Below are positions 23,708 to 33,525 of a stretch of DNA of 64,000 nucleotides, in pieces. The notes under the pieces were generated by a model. That model made no database searches, was not told the origin of the DNA, and saw only the letters and a list, made by a program, of their open reading frames with translations. Source of the stretch: Nicotiana tabacum (taxonomy: Eukaryota; Streptophyta; Magnoliopsida; Solanales; Solanaceae); assembly GCF_000715075.1 (NCBI RefSeq), contig NC_134101.1:193770103-193834102 (forward strand), read 5' to 3'. Made by a program: the position numbers and the translations under genes. Each line of letters begins with the position of its first letter. Position 1 is the first letter of the stretch.

Positions 23708-24616
23708 TTAAAACTTCTTAATCAACTCTTTTGCATATTTTTGTTGATGGATCATGGTTCCATTTGAGTTTTGCTTGATCTGTAAGCCTAAGAAGAAGTT
23801 AAGCTCACCCATCATACTCATTTCAAATTCACTCCTCATTAATTTAGCAAATTCCTTACTAAGTTTTTCAGTGGTTTCCCCAAAGAATTTGTCATCAACA
23901 TATATTTGTACTACTAGTAGATCCTTACCTTTTTCCCTCAAGAATAGAGTGCTATCAATGTTACCTTTTTTGTATCCATGTTCAAGTAGGAATTTGGATA
24001 GGCTTTCATACCATGCTCTAGGAGCCTGCTTGAGTCCATATAGGGCCTTATCCAGTTTGTATACATGATCTGGACACTCCTTACTTTCAAACCCTAGAGG
24101 TTGTTTGATAAAGACTTCTTCCTTTAAGTAGCCATTTAGGAAGGCACTCTTCACATCCATTTGGTGAAGGGTAAATTCCATGTGTGCTGAAAAGGCTATG
24201 AGGAGTCTTATTAAGTCCAGTCTTGCAATTGGAGCAAAGGTCTCATTATAGTCTATGCCCTCCTCTTGGCTATAATCTTGGACCACCAATCTTGCCTTAT
24301 TCATTGTAATCGTTCCATCTTCATCAAGTTTGTTTCTGAAGAACCATTTAGTGCCAATTACTGATCTGTACTTGGGTTTTGTGACCAGATGCCACACTTG
24401 ACTTCTTTTAAACTGATTGAGTTCATCTTGCATTGCATTTACCCAGTCTGCATCCTGCAAAGCATCAACAACATTTTTAGGTTCAATAAGAGATAGGAAT
24501 GCATCAAAAGCATACAAATTCTTTAATTGAGATCTAGTTTTAACTCCATATGTTGGATTGGTAAGGATGTTCTCAATGGGATGAGAACTTTTATACTTGT
24601 AAGGTTTCACAACCAA
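23708..24616 (-). pseudogene. Copia reverse transcriptase
   Basis: 302-codon open frame. Conserved copia RT landmarks in order: DADWVNAMQDELNQF, WVFRNKLDEDG-like WFFRNKLDEDG, KARLVVQDYSQEEGIDYNETFAPIARLDLIR, HQMDVKSAFLNGYLKEEVF, DHVYKLDKALYGLKQAPRAWY, and the active site VQIYVDDKFFGET. The YVDD is intact, but the hydrophobic residue after it is lysine where family members have isoleucine. The preceding 24617-24949 is the linker from the integrase and has several stops. Confidence 0.93.
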
Positions 24617-24949
24617 CTAATTTCTATTTGGAGTTTCTCCCAAGTTCTGTTGTTGAGGAACAGGCTGATGGACAGGTTGCATTTGGGAATTATATTCACT
24701 TCTTTTTTGTTCAGCTCCCCCTGTCAGGTTGCCCTAGATGGAAGAACATGTTCCATCACTTGTTCCTTCTTTTGGTGCAGCTTCAGCTTGAGCTGTGACT
24801 TCACTCAATTCTTTTACCAGCCCAATAACTTTATCTTCATGTTCCTATCTCTTAGAAAGAATGTTAGTTTCATCAAAAACCATATGTACACTTTCTTCTA
24901 CACACAAAGTTCTTTTGTTTTACACTTTATAAGCTTTGCTATGTGAATA

Positions 24950-25696
24950 ATATCCCAAGAATACTCCCTCATCACTTCTGAGATCAAACTTACCTAGGGA
25001 GTCCTTTCCATTATTATGCAGAAAGCACTTTTGGTTTTCTCCCTTTAAGTAACTCATAGGGAGTCTTCTTTACAAGAGGTCTAGTCATGTACCTATTAAT
25101 GATGTAACATGTAGTATTTACAGCCTCTTCTTAGAAGCTATGGGGCAGTTTACTAGAAAGAAGCATAGTCCTAGCCATATCTTCAAGAGTCCTATTCTTT
25201 ATTTCAACTACTCCATTTTATTGAGGAGTCCTAGGGGCAGAAATATTATGATCTATACCATGCTTATCACAAAATTCAGCAAATTAGCATTTTCAAATTC
25301 ACTTCCATGATCAGACCAAATTGATGCAAGTTGATTACCTAGTTATGTCTGAGTTTTTCTAACAAAGGCAGGAAACATGTCAAATGCTTCATCCTTATAT
25401 GTTAAAAACAATGTCCAAGTAAACCTAGAGTAATCATTAACAAGCACCATCACATATTTTTTACCACCTCTACTTAATGTTCTTATTGGACCAAAAAGAT
25501 CCATATGAACCAGTTCCATCGACCTGGTCGTACTTACCACTTTCTTGCTTTTAAAAGAGGATCTTACCTGCTTCCCCCTTGCACAAGCCTCACAAACTTT
25601 GTCTTCCTTAAACTTGATGTTAGGTAACCCTATCACTAGGTCCTTGGAGACTAATTTGTTGAGTTGACTTAGACTTGCATGACCAAGTCTTTTGTG
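24950..25696 (-). pseudogene. Copia integrase, broken
   Basis: The frame 25636-25343 has the end of the GAG-pre-integrase zinc finger (CEACARGKQVRSSFKSKK) and the start of the core (LVHMDLFGPIRTLSRGGKKYVMVLVNDYSRFTW), giving the first catalytic aspartate. Further left, in other frames, are a WSDHGSEFEN second-aspartate segment near 25290-25320 and an ISAPRTPQ-NGVVE segment near 25200-25250 in which a CAA appears to have become TAA. So the DDE core is present but interrupted by stops and small indels. Confidence 0.87.
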
Positions 25697-26131
25697 CTAT
25701 AGGAGGGGATCATTGTCCAACACACTTAAGCAAGTGAGTTCATTTTCTGAAAGAGTGGACAAATCTACAATGTAAATATTATTAACTCTTTTTCCCTGCA
25801 AAACAATCTTGTCAGTGGTAAGATTTATCACAAAACATTTCGTAGAAGTGAATGCTACCAAGTTACCTCTGTCACACAGTTGTGATACACTGATTAGGCT
25901 ATATTTTAAGCCATCTATCAAGTAGACATTCTCAATAGAATGTGAGTCTGTCTTACCTATATTTCCAACCCCAATGATCTTACCTTTCTTACCATTTCCA
26001 AAGAAGACATTACCTCCTTTTAGGTCCTCAAGTGAAAGGAACTGGTTCTTACTTCCAGTCATATGCTTTGAGCAACCACTATCCATGTACCATATTTGGT
26101 TACTTCCCTTCACTTGGACCTGCAAAATCAA
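25697..26131 (-). pseudogene. Copia protease and GAG-pre-integrase region
   Basis: 144-codon frame with WYMDSGCSKHMTG, the copia protease active site (DSG; the catalytic aspartate in a cysteine/histidine context), VFFGNGKKGKIIGVGNIGK, then YLIDGLKYSLISVSQLCDRG and the start of the GAG-pre-integrase domain. It ends at a TAG before the HLGHA-type motif, which is seen in another frame just to the left. Confidence 0.9.
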
Positions 26132-27963
26132 ATCAGGGGTTAGTCTTAGGAAACCAAACTAGTTTGGGTCCCTTTGTATAGGGAAAAGGGTGAATTAAAT
26201 TCTTTTTAGCCCATCCAGGCAGTCTATTTTTCCCTTTAACAAAGATTTGGTTCTTTTGACTGGCCTTTTCTTTTGCATTACACTCACTTTTGTAATGACC
26301 AGTCTTGCCAAAGTATGTGCAGAATTAGTTCTCAGGAAGTATGATGTACTTGCTTTTGGGTCCCACTTAGGTGCTGGGGTCCCATAACCAATTCTTCTCT
26401 TATTGCTACTGTGATGCTCTTGTAGCTAGGATAGTGCATCAGAGGACTTATTCCATTTGCAAGTTTTGTCTAGTTCATGCTTCACCTTTCCTAGATCTTC
26501 TTTTAGGACTCTTATCTGCTCATCTCTCTTGTACAACTCATTCTTCATTTTTCCTATATTTTCTTCTAAAGTGAGGTGTGTGTGATCAGCTTTTTTTACC
26601 TATTCCTAGTTTTATTTTTAAATTTTCAGATCTAAGTTCTAAGACTGTGGTGTCATGTTCAAGAACCTGGTTCTTCAACTCAGTATTTTTACTATCACTT
26701 TCACTAGCCCTGAGTTCTAGATTTTTGCACTTAGCTTTTAGGATCACACATTCCCTAGACATCTATTCTTCTCATTGTTTATGACCTCAGACTCATCAAT
26801 GAAGTCTAGTAGTAATTCAGATAGCTTTTATTTAGACAAAAATTTAATCTTGTCTTTGAGATAAATCACACTTACCTCTTGTTCATCATCTAATTCTCCA
26901 ATCGCCATAAGTGCTTGTTCATCTGCAGTTTCATTTCTGAATCCTCATCTGAGCTTTCTCCCCAAGCAGCAACCATAGCCTTTGTTGATCCTTTGTTCTT
27001 CTTGGGTTGAACCTATTCCTTCTTCCTGTTTCTTCATTCAACCCTTTCTTTCTTCCATTCAATTTCCCACTAAGGATAATTTTTGATCATGTGGTCAGTC
27101 TTATCACATTTTTAGCAGCCCTTGTTGGTCAGTTTTTCAGGAGCCCTTGTTTTTATTGAAGATTGCGCCTCTTGAAGAACCCTTTTCTCTCATTAGGTAC
27201 TTCTTGAAATCCCTTGTGATCATAGCCATTTCATCATCCTCTAAGTCTGCACCTTCAGTTGTTCTGAGAGCCAAGCTTATTTCCTTCTTGGGTGCATCCA
27301 TCTTCATGGTTTTCCTTCTCAATTCATAGGTAGTGAGATTTCAAATTAGCTCATCTAACTTGAGAGTAGCAATGTTCTTTGATTCATGAATAACAGTAAT
27401 TTTGCTTTCCCAAGTTATTGGCAAGACCCTTGTCAAGATTTTCTCAACCTTGTCTTCTTCAACGATAATTCTTCAAAGAGACTTAAGTTCATTTGTTAGT
27501 GTTGTGAACCTTGTCTATATCTCTTGGATGGTTTTTCCTTCCTTCATGGTAAAATTCTCATATTGAGAATACAACTGTGTTCCTTTTGATCTCTTTGCTT
27601 GCGAAGTTCCTTCATGGGCCACTTGTATAGTGTCTCAGATCTCCTTAGCAGTAATACAACTTTGAATTCTATTGTACTTGTCTGGACCTAGTCCATACAC
27701 AAGCCATTTCTTGGCCTTGGAATTCTTTCCCACTTCTTCAAATCATCAGCAGTACAGTCAGCTCTAGTCTTTGATACATCTGCTCTTTCAACATTCTTCT
27801 TTGTAGTAGCTAGGGGACCATCAGTAACAATGTCCCAAAGTTTATAATCTTCTCGTATGATGTGATCTCGCATCCTGTTCTTTCACCAGGAATAGTACTT
27901 GCCATTAAAGAGTGGATGCCTAGCAGTGGATTGTCCTTCCCAATTTCCAGGTGGTGTATTCAT
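26132..27963 (-). pseudogene. Copia gag, broken, with degenerate zinc knuckle
   Basis: Minus-strand ATG at 27963 (MNTPPGNWEG..., then RHPLFNGKYYSWW with a TGA in place of the second tryptophan), 45 bp after the primer site. Frames at 27873-27688 and 27322-27137 continue the capsid-like UBN2/DUF4219 type region. Near 27085-27125 the zinc knuckle reads C-x-x-C...H with one cysteine pair broken by a stop (KCDKTDHMIKN). The rest to 26132 is Ser/Lys-rich and coiled-coil-like with many stops. Gag forms the virus-like particle; this copy cannot. Confidence 0.8.
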
Positions 27964-28007
27964 CTTGATCTGTTCCTAAGGTGTTAGCCTCTTCAAGTAT
28001 AACCTGC

Positions 28008-28019
28008 TCTGATACCAAT
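28008..28019 (-). other. Primer binding site of the copia element
   Basis: gctctgatacca on the plus strand, reverse complement TGGTATCAGAGC, an exact match to the initiator tRNA-Met complement, three bases inside the LTR edge. Confidence 0.92.
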
Positions 28020-28022
28020 TAA

Positions 28023-28900
28023 TGTTCTATACTTCAATACCACTCAAGAGGGGGGGGGGAGTTAATTTGTGTGGTGCCTAATTTTTCGTTTAACCTGATT
28101 GTAGAACGACATGGTTCTTCTATGTGTTCAACTACTACTATTACAGAATAATAAATATAGAAATTATAGAAACCTGAGATTTTATGTAGAAAACACCTGG
28201 CTCAAAAGGTGAAAAAACCACGACTTACCTTCCAGTAGGATTTTCCCAAACTCTCCACTAAAATCACTGAGCCAAAAAGCTGCATTTACAAAAACTCTTT
28301 CGTAAACCTAGGATTAACTCTAATCCCGTTGTAGCACACAGCCTCAACTGTTGCGAAAATTTCAAGTTAACTCTAACTTGAAAACTCTAAGTAAATAAGA
28401 CAATTGCTTCTAGATAAAGTTGAAAGGTACAATATTAAAACACCTACTACAATTGAACTAGAATAAAAAGACAGACACTTGGAACTGGTTCTTCTATCTA
28501 GTTCAAGTAGCTTTAGGATTTCACGCTTGAATCACACATAAATTTCTTGCAAAATTGCCTTTCTATTTTGCTCTCAATTCACGTTTAACTTTTGCTTATG
28601 TGCATTATCTATAAAAGAAAACACCACTAATATTTATGGAGTTAGTAAAAAGAGATTGACTAGAACACAGATGTTACTCTTCCTTGGTGGAAGAGTTCTA
28701 GTTGGTCTCATCCTCTAACTCTATCCATTTCTTAAGCTGTGTTTCCCTTTGTGTAAAGAGTCTTTCTCCTTATCCAATATGCAACCTTTTCGATCAGGAT
28801 TAGGAGATATCATTTCTGGTAAGTTAGGTTCATCTCCTTCACATGCATCTCACATGTTTGAGTTAGTTTACTGTGAAAATGGTAACAAAAATTAAATTTG
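28023..28900 (-). mobile_element. 5' LTR of the copia element (outer limit approximate)
   Basis: The inner end is defined by ...ACA next to the PBS. The outer end is not defined: I place it near 28900, where base composition changes. It includes a run of ten or so G at about 28051-28060, and no coding sequence. The partner LTR is off-window, so neither length nor target duplication can be checked. Confidence 0.6.
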
Positions 28901-29903
28901 TAAATGGGATTCTAAAAATACGTGATCTATTTTGATGCTAGTTGTTTAGAGCAGATGATGCTAGGAATATGAAGTTTAATGATGAAATGCATGCTAAAAC
29001 GAGGCAGTAATCAGACTGAGGGCTTACTGCCCTGGCTTCGGACTGGTCAATGAAGACCTCGGGGTCGATATCTGGGTTCGATCTCGAGCTATCTAGGGTA
29101 GTAGGGAATGGGATAACATTTAAGATATGATTAAACAAGGCTCTTTATGGCCAATACCAAGCAATAAATGAAGAACAAATAGGAGAGTAGTAAGTGCTAA
29201 AGTGGCCTCAAGCCAATAAGAACGAGCGAGTTAGAGAGAAAAAAGAGAGAGAGATATATTATTGATCTTGTGGAGAAAGAGTTAGAGCAACATCATCCCC
29301 TTACAAAGTAGCGAGGGTTCCCTTTATATAGGAAGGGAACCCGGCTATAGTACAACATGCATTAATTGTAGAGTATGGAGATGGGACGGCTGAACGCGAC
29401 ATTTCGGCATAGGCTCTGGATAGGCTGGCTTTGTCAGACTTAGCCGTATGTCATGGGAGCTTCCCCTTATATTCTAGCCTCGACCTTTATCTTCTTCGAG
29501 TCGAGCCTCGACGAGCCCCGAGAGAGGGACTCGGTCGTGGCTCCCCGTCCTCGGGGTCTCAAGGCATTCTTCCGAAATGACTTGATAGCGAGAAGTTAAG
29601 TCCTCTGATTTGCCGCATACAGATAGTCTCTGCGTTTCCCAAAATGAAGGGATGGAAAATGATTCTGGCACTTGACTCCTCGGGCTTCTTACGGTGACGT
29701 CATACCAATGATGCAACCTATGGCACGAGCTTTTGTGGCGATCGGGGAGTCCCATGGACTTATACATTTCGACTTCATTTAATGCACTATTGATTCCTGT
29801 TCTCCAAGGTGAACGTACCGACGTCGATTCTGTTTTTCAAGAATGTAATAACTGCGTCTGGCGGTCAATCTTCCAAAGCCTCGATGACTGCGTCGTTACC
29901 CCT

Positions 29904-29912
29904 TATAAATAG
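29904..29912 (+). promoter_or_regulatory. TATA box
   Basis: tataaatag in a ccttataaataggggtgcc context, followed about 35 bp later by a CT-rich stretch (tttttcctattctag) that could be the transcript start. It belongs to the element's promoter region. Confidence 0.6.
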
Positions 29913-31579
29913 GGGTGCCTTGGTGTTATTTTTCCTATTCTAGTACTTTCGTTGGCTCATTTGCCCATTTCTTATTATCATCTTCTTTTATCTTTGAACA
30001 TCATGCTTGGGGCTCATGGCCTCAAGGCCATTTGGCGAAGCTCCCGTAGATTGTGTTGTGGACTCCTGACGGGGCTTCCCTTTGTCGAGCATAACCATGC
30101 CGTCTTGATGCTGCTATAGTTGCTGCTATGTCTAATGTTGCTGTTGTTGTTGGCCCGAGACGATGACATACGGGGATCAACTTTCCTTGCTCGCAAAAAG
30201 CTCTTTGGATTACATACCGCTGCTCAAAAGGGGGCTCGGATTATACACCGCTGCTCACCTTCATACCCCGGCTCGACGTGGTGCTCTGCCCCAAGCTGGT
30301 GTCTTGCACGGTTAGATGTTCCAAGAAGTGGACTCTAAGTAGCCTTGCAAGCAGGACCGAGGCTCGCTAGGTCTGCTGTCTCTCCGAGATTCTCTTGGCC
30401 AGTAAGGGTCCTCGACCTTCGGAGAGCTATGGTGTTTTTTCATCCCTCCCTGCTTCTTGCCTTATCTTTTGGGGATATCAGTGTGGAAGGAAGGGATGAG
30501 GCTTCTGAGGATGGGTGCCCGGTGGCGCCTGTTGCAGGAGGCAGACCTTCGAAGGCAAACTAGTCTATAGGTTTTTACCTTGCGTGTGTACCCTTTTGTT
30601 TCTTCCTTTAGGCGTAATAACCCCTTGCAAGCTTTTGTAATTGTATGTAGGGACCCCTTGAGGGCTATTGTACATGGTTATTTATGAATATGAAGATACT
30701 TTCTTGATGTCTGCTTTCAACTCTTGCCCTATTATTGTACGCTTTCATGCCCTTCGAGGCCTTTGAATGTTTTCCTTTGTTGTTGACCGCTGATGTCTAA
30801 TTCGGATGTGAACGTTCTTTTTGATCCTCTGCCGATTGACACGACTCTTTTTTGAGCCCATCGTCATACCTTGGACCAAGCCTGAATTGATTTGATAGGC
30901 TCGGGCTGTCGGGACCTCCGAGCTGCATGGAGATAGTATGTTGAGTTTTGGAGCTTTCGAGAGTGGTATCCTGAGCGAGGGTCAGCTTCGGGTATTTGGG
31001 GACCTGCTTTGAACTTGATGTAGATAGATTTTTAAAGCATAGTGGATAGACTTCTGTTTAGGGGTTGCCTTATGCTCAGGTGATGCCTCAAGCTCTCCTA
31101 GAGCTTTCACGATCGGAGCTTCGCGCGCTTATTTTTCTTTTGAGAAAGGGAAACCATGAGATTGGGTACCGCCTTGAGTTAAATGATGTTGTTGAAGGCT
31201 TCTCGAAGCCTGACTTCTCTTTTTAGTGGAGATCCTCGAGGTCGGGCACTACCTCGAGACTAGAGACAATACAGTTGATCTTCTGAGGCCTAAATTCTTA
31301 TTGATGGATGCCTCTTGGGTTGGGTACCGCTCTGGGATCTGTATCGAGGCCGTTAGCTTCCTGGGCTTACTCTGGACATGCGAATTGTCGCTGTTTCCTG
31401 CATACATGTATGGTGGCCTTTGTTTCTTTGGGAGATCTCATTATTCCAAAGAGCTATCCCTCCACCTTGGCGTTGGGTCCTTCGTCTCTTCAGGTGCAAA
31501 AGTGTTGGAGCTCATTTTTGCCTTAGTGTATCGGTTCTACCATAGCCATCGCAACTACTTTACGGCCGGCCCGGTAAGG
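29913..31579 (+). other. Leader region of the decayed element
   Basis: Short frames only. I recognise no protein. The passage 30100-30570 contains C/T-rich, pseudo-coding sequence, and 30600-30720 has a T-rich segment with 'gggacccc' phrases resembling a transcript end. Nothing else stands out. Confidence 0.4.
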
Positions 31580-32170
31580 AGGGGAGAGTTCCACGCCTAG
31601 CATTTAGGATCCGTGGGAGTTCCCTCTAAAGAATGTATCTTTGATAAGAGAGGAACATCTGGATATGGTGAAGAGATATTGCGGATGGAAGAAGGAGATA
31701 ATGCTGTAGGCACTTTTCCCGGGTGAGAGCATTACAGACTCTGCTGATGGATTCTTGAGCATGTACCTATATCCCTTCGTATTTGCCCCCCTTGATAGGG
31801 CCGTGCTTGATTTCTGCTTGAAGTATCAGGTTACCTTGGCGCAGATACATCCATCATTTTAGCGAGTGGTGTTGATGATGAGGTTCTTTGCGGAGAAGGC
31901 TGGGCTTGAATTCATGCTCAGCCACCTTGTCAGGCTGTAGCAGCCCTTTCACCACCGAGGCCTGTTAACCTTGCGGTGTCGTTCGTCTACGCCTATTGTT
32001 GTTGATGTAAAGAAGGTGATGACCAAGAGTGGATCAGTCGATTCGTCCGAGTTCGAACGCCCGACATTGTCCCCGTAGAGCTTATGTCGTTTCCCGAGGG
32101 TTGTAATTACGCTCGTGAGTGGAATTCCTGGCGCTTTATCAGGTTTTGCTTATAGCGAAAGTTGGTTGAG
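31580..32170 (+). pseudogene. Putative gypsy-type transposon domain (Transposase_28-like), broken
   Basis: Translations in shifting frames give, around 31730-31930, ITDSADGFLSMYLYPFVF, APLDRAVLDFCLKYQVTLAQIHPSF and a VLMMRFFAEKAGLEFMLSHL segment. I recognise this as the plant 'putative gypsy type transposon' domain by its YPF...DFC...QIHPS pattern. Stop codons (for example at the residue after HPSF, where a tryptophan codon is usual) break it. Downstream parts to 32160 read as a degenerate C-terminal half. Function in the family is not established; it occurs in nonautonomous LTR-type elements. Confidence 0.6.
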
Positions 32171-32195
32171 TAATTTTTTTTCTCCCCTTTTGTAG

Positions 32196-33525
32196 AAACT
32201 TCATGGACACCGAGCGATGTTCTCGATCTGCCGGCTGGGTCCAGAGGTTAGTGACCCATTCGACCTGTGATAAGCATAGGTGGCAAGCTGTGTCCCGTAA
32301 CATATGCGAAGACAAATACTGAGGTATGCGCGTACGATACCTTTACCTTGGTCTTCGTACATTTGAGATGACACTTTCTTTTTTATTTTGCACTGGCATT
32401 GCCGTTGCAGGTATCGAACGACTCCTTGGGGGGAGGATGTGCACTTCCAGAAAAGGGAAAGAGTCGTCGGCCTCAGAGCTGTGGGACGATGGTGACAAAC
32501 GGGGTCCGTACCTGCAGTGTGATGGAGCTTTTAGTGGGGCTGAACGGGCCTGTGTCTTCGAGGAGAGGGCATCGTCCGAGCCTGCTGTTCCAAAAGTGTT
32601 TGATTCCCGGACGGTGGTTCCTCCGAGTGAGTATGATTTGCCTGAGGTTGGTTCTCTAGGGGCCGAAGAGGTAGGATCAACAGGAGTGTGCTTTGCCTTT
32701 GAGGAAGTCCGTCGGCTTCACTTCATGGTTAGTTTAGGCGCAGTTCTTCTGTATTTTGCGTCCTCTTTTCCTCATTGAATTTTCCTTTTACAGGCCTTTG
32801 ATAGGCTCAGGTCTAAGCTGCTCAGCCAAGGGGCCCGGCTTCAGAAAGTTCTGGACGAGGGTGAGTCCCTTAGGCTCCTTAGCGAGGAGAAGGAGGTTGA
32901 GTTGCTGTATTGGTGATATGAGGCGTACCGGAGCTCGAACTACGAGAGCTATTTGATGGAGTAGGTAACCTTTCATAGTACGCGCTTCCCTCCTTTTGAC
33001 CCTTAAGTTTAACCCTTTTTCCTATCTTAGCTGCAAAAAAAGACGGAGGCCTTGGAGTACCTTAAGGGCGACACTGACCGCGTCAGGAATGCTTGCGATG
33101 AACTAAGGGATCAGGTGCAGGCTCAAACTTTAGAGGAGAGAGGTGCCTTGGCTAAGGTTCCTGCCTTCGAGGCCCAACTCAGCTTGGCTCGTGACAACGC
33201 TATAGTTCAAGCGAATATGATCGGGAAACTCGAGTCCGATCTCTCGAAGATCAGGGCTGAGATAATCGATGCCTGGGCTGAAGCAGCATTAAGCCGAACC
33301 AAGGCTGATCAGGAGATGGCGATTCGTATGAAGGACACTGCTAATGCCCAAGCCGAGCTGAAATGGGCCTTCGACCGTGACAAGAGGATCGAGGAATATG
33401 CTCGTTGTAGATCTGAAGAGAGGTACTTGAGGAGATTGGCGCTAGGGGCTTCGTACTCTCAGAGGAGTTGGCTCGGGCAAGGGCGGATGAGCATGATGCT
33501 CAGTCACTTCTTGCTGACATCATAG
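32196..33525 (+). pseudogene. Coiled-coil ORF of the element, four visible exons
   Basis: Exons inferred from frame continuity and splice signals: 32196-32246, 32411-32727, 32794-32964 and 33031-33525. Introns 32728-32793 and 32965-33030 are each 66 bp, start with gt and end with tttacag or ctatcttag, and joining across them keeps phase. Exon 3 begins AFDRLRSKLLSQGARLQKVL and carries a TGA where an arginine codon is likely and a TAG at its last codon (CAG expected). Exon 4 is a long coiled coil (LEYLKGDTDRVRNACDELRD, SLARDNAIVQANMIGKLESD). A frameshift near its end leaves a divergent tail. This is the usual partner of the Transposase_28-like domain upstream. Confidence 0.6.

Larger units (their letters stand above)
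20247..28900 (-). mobile_element. Sirevirus-like Ty1/copia element, minus strand, 3' end off-window
   Basis: From the PBS at 28008-28019 leftward: gag with zinc knuckle, protease, integrase, RT, RNase H, a noncoding gap, then an env-like coiled-coil ORF. Integrase before RT is the copia order, and an extra ORF downstream of pol is characteristic of Sireviruses. The 3' untranslated end and 3' LTR are cut off by the Tekay insertion at 20246 and must lie left of the window. All main frames carry nonsense codons or frameshifts. Confidence 0.88.

Noticed and set aside
28051..28060. G-run as a polypurine tract
   Set aside because: It lies inside the copia LTR on the wrong side of the primer site.
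30120..30563. Plus-strand ORFs of 72 codons
   Set aside because: No recognisable domain, overlapping frames and cysteine/serine-rich shadow composition.
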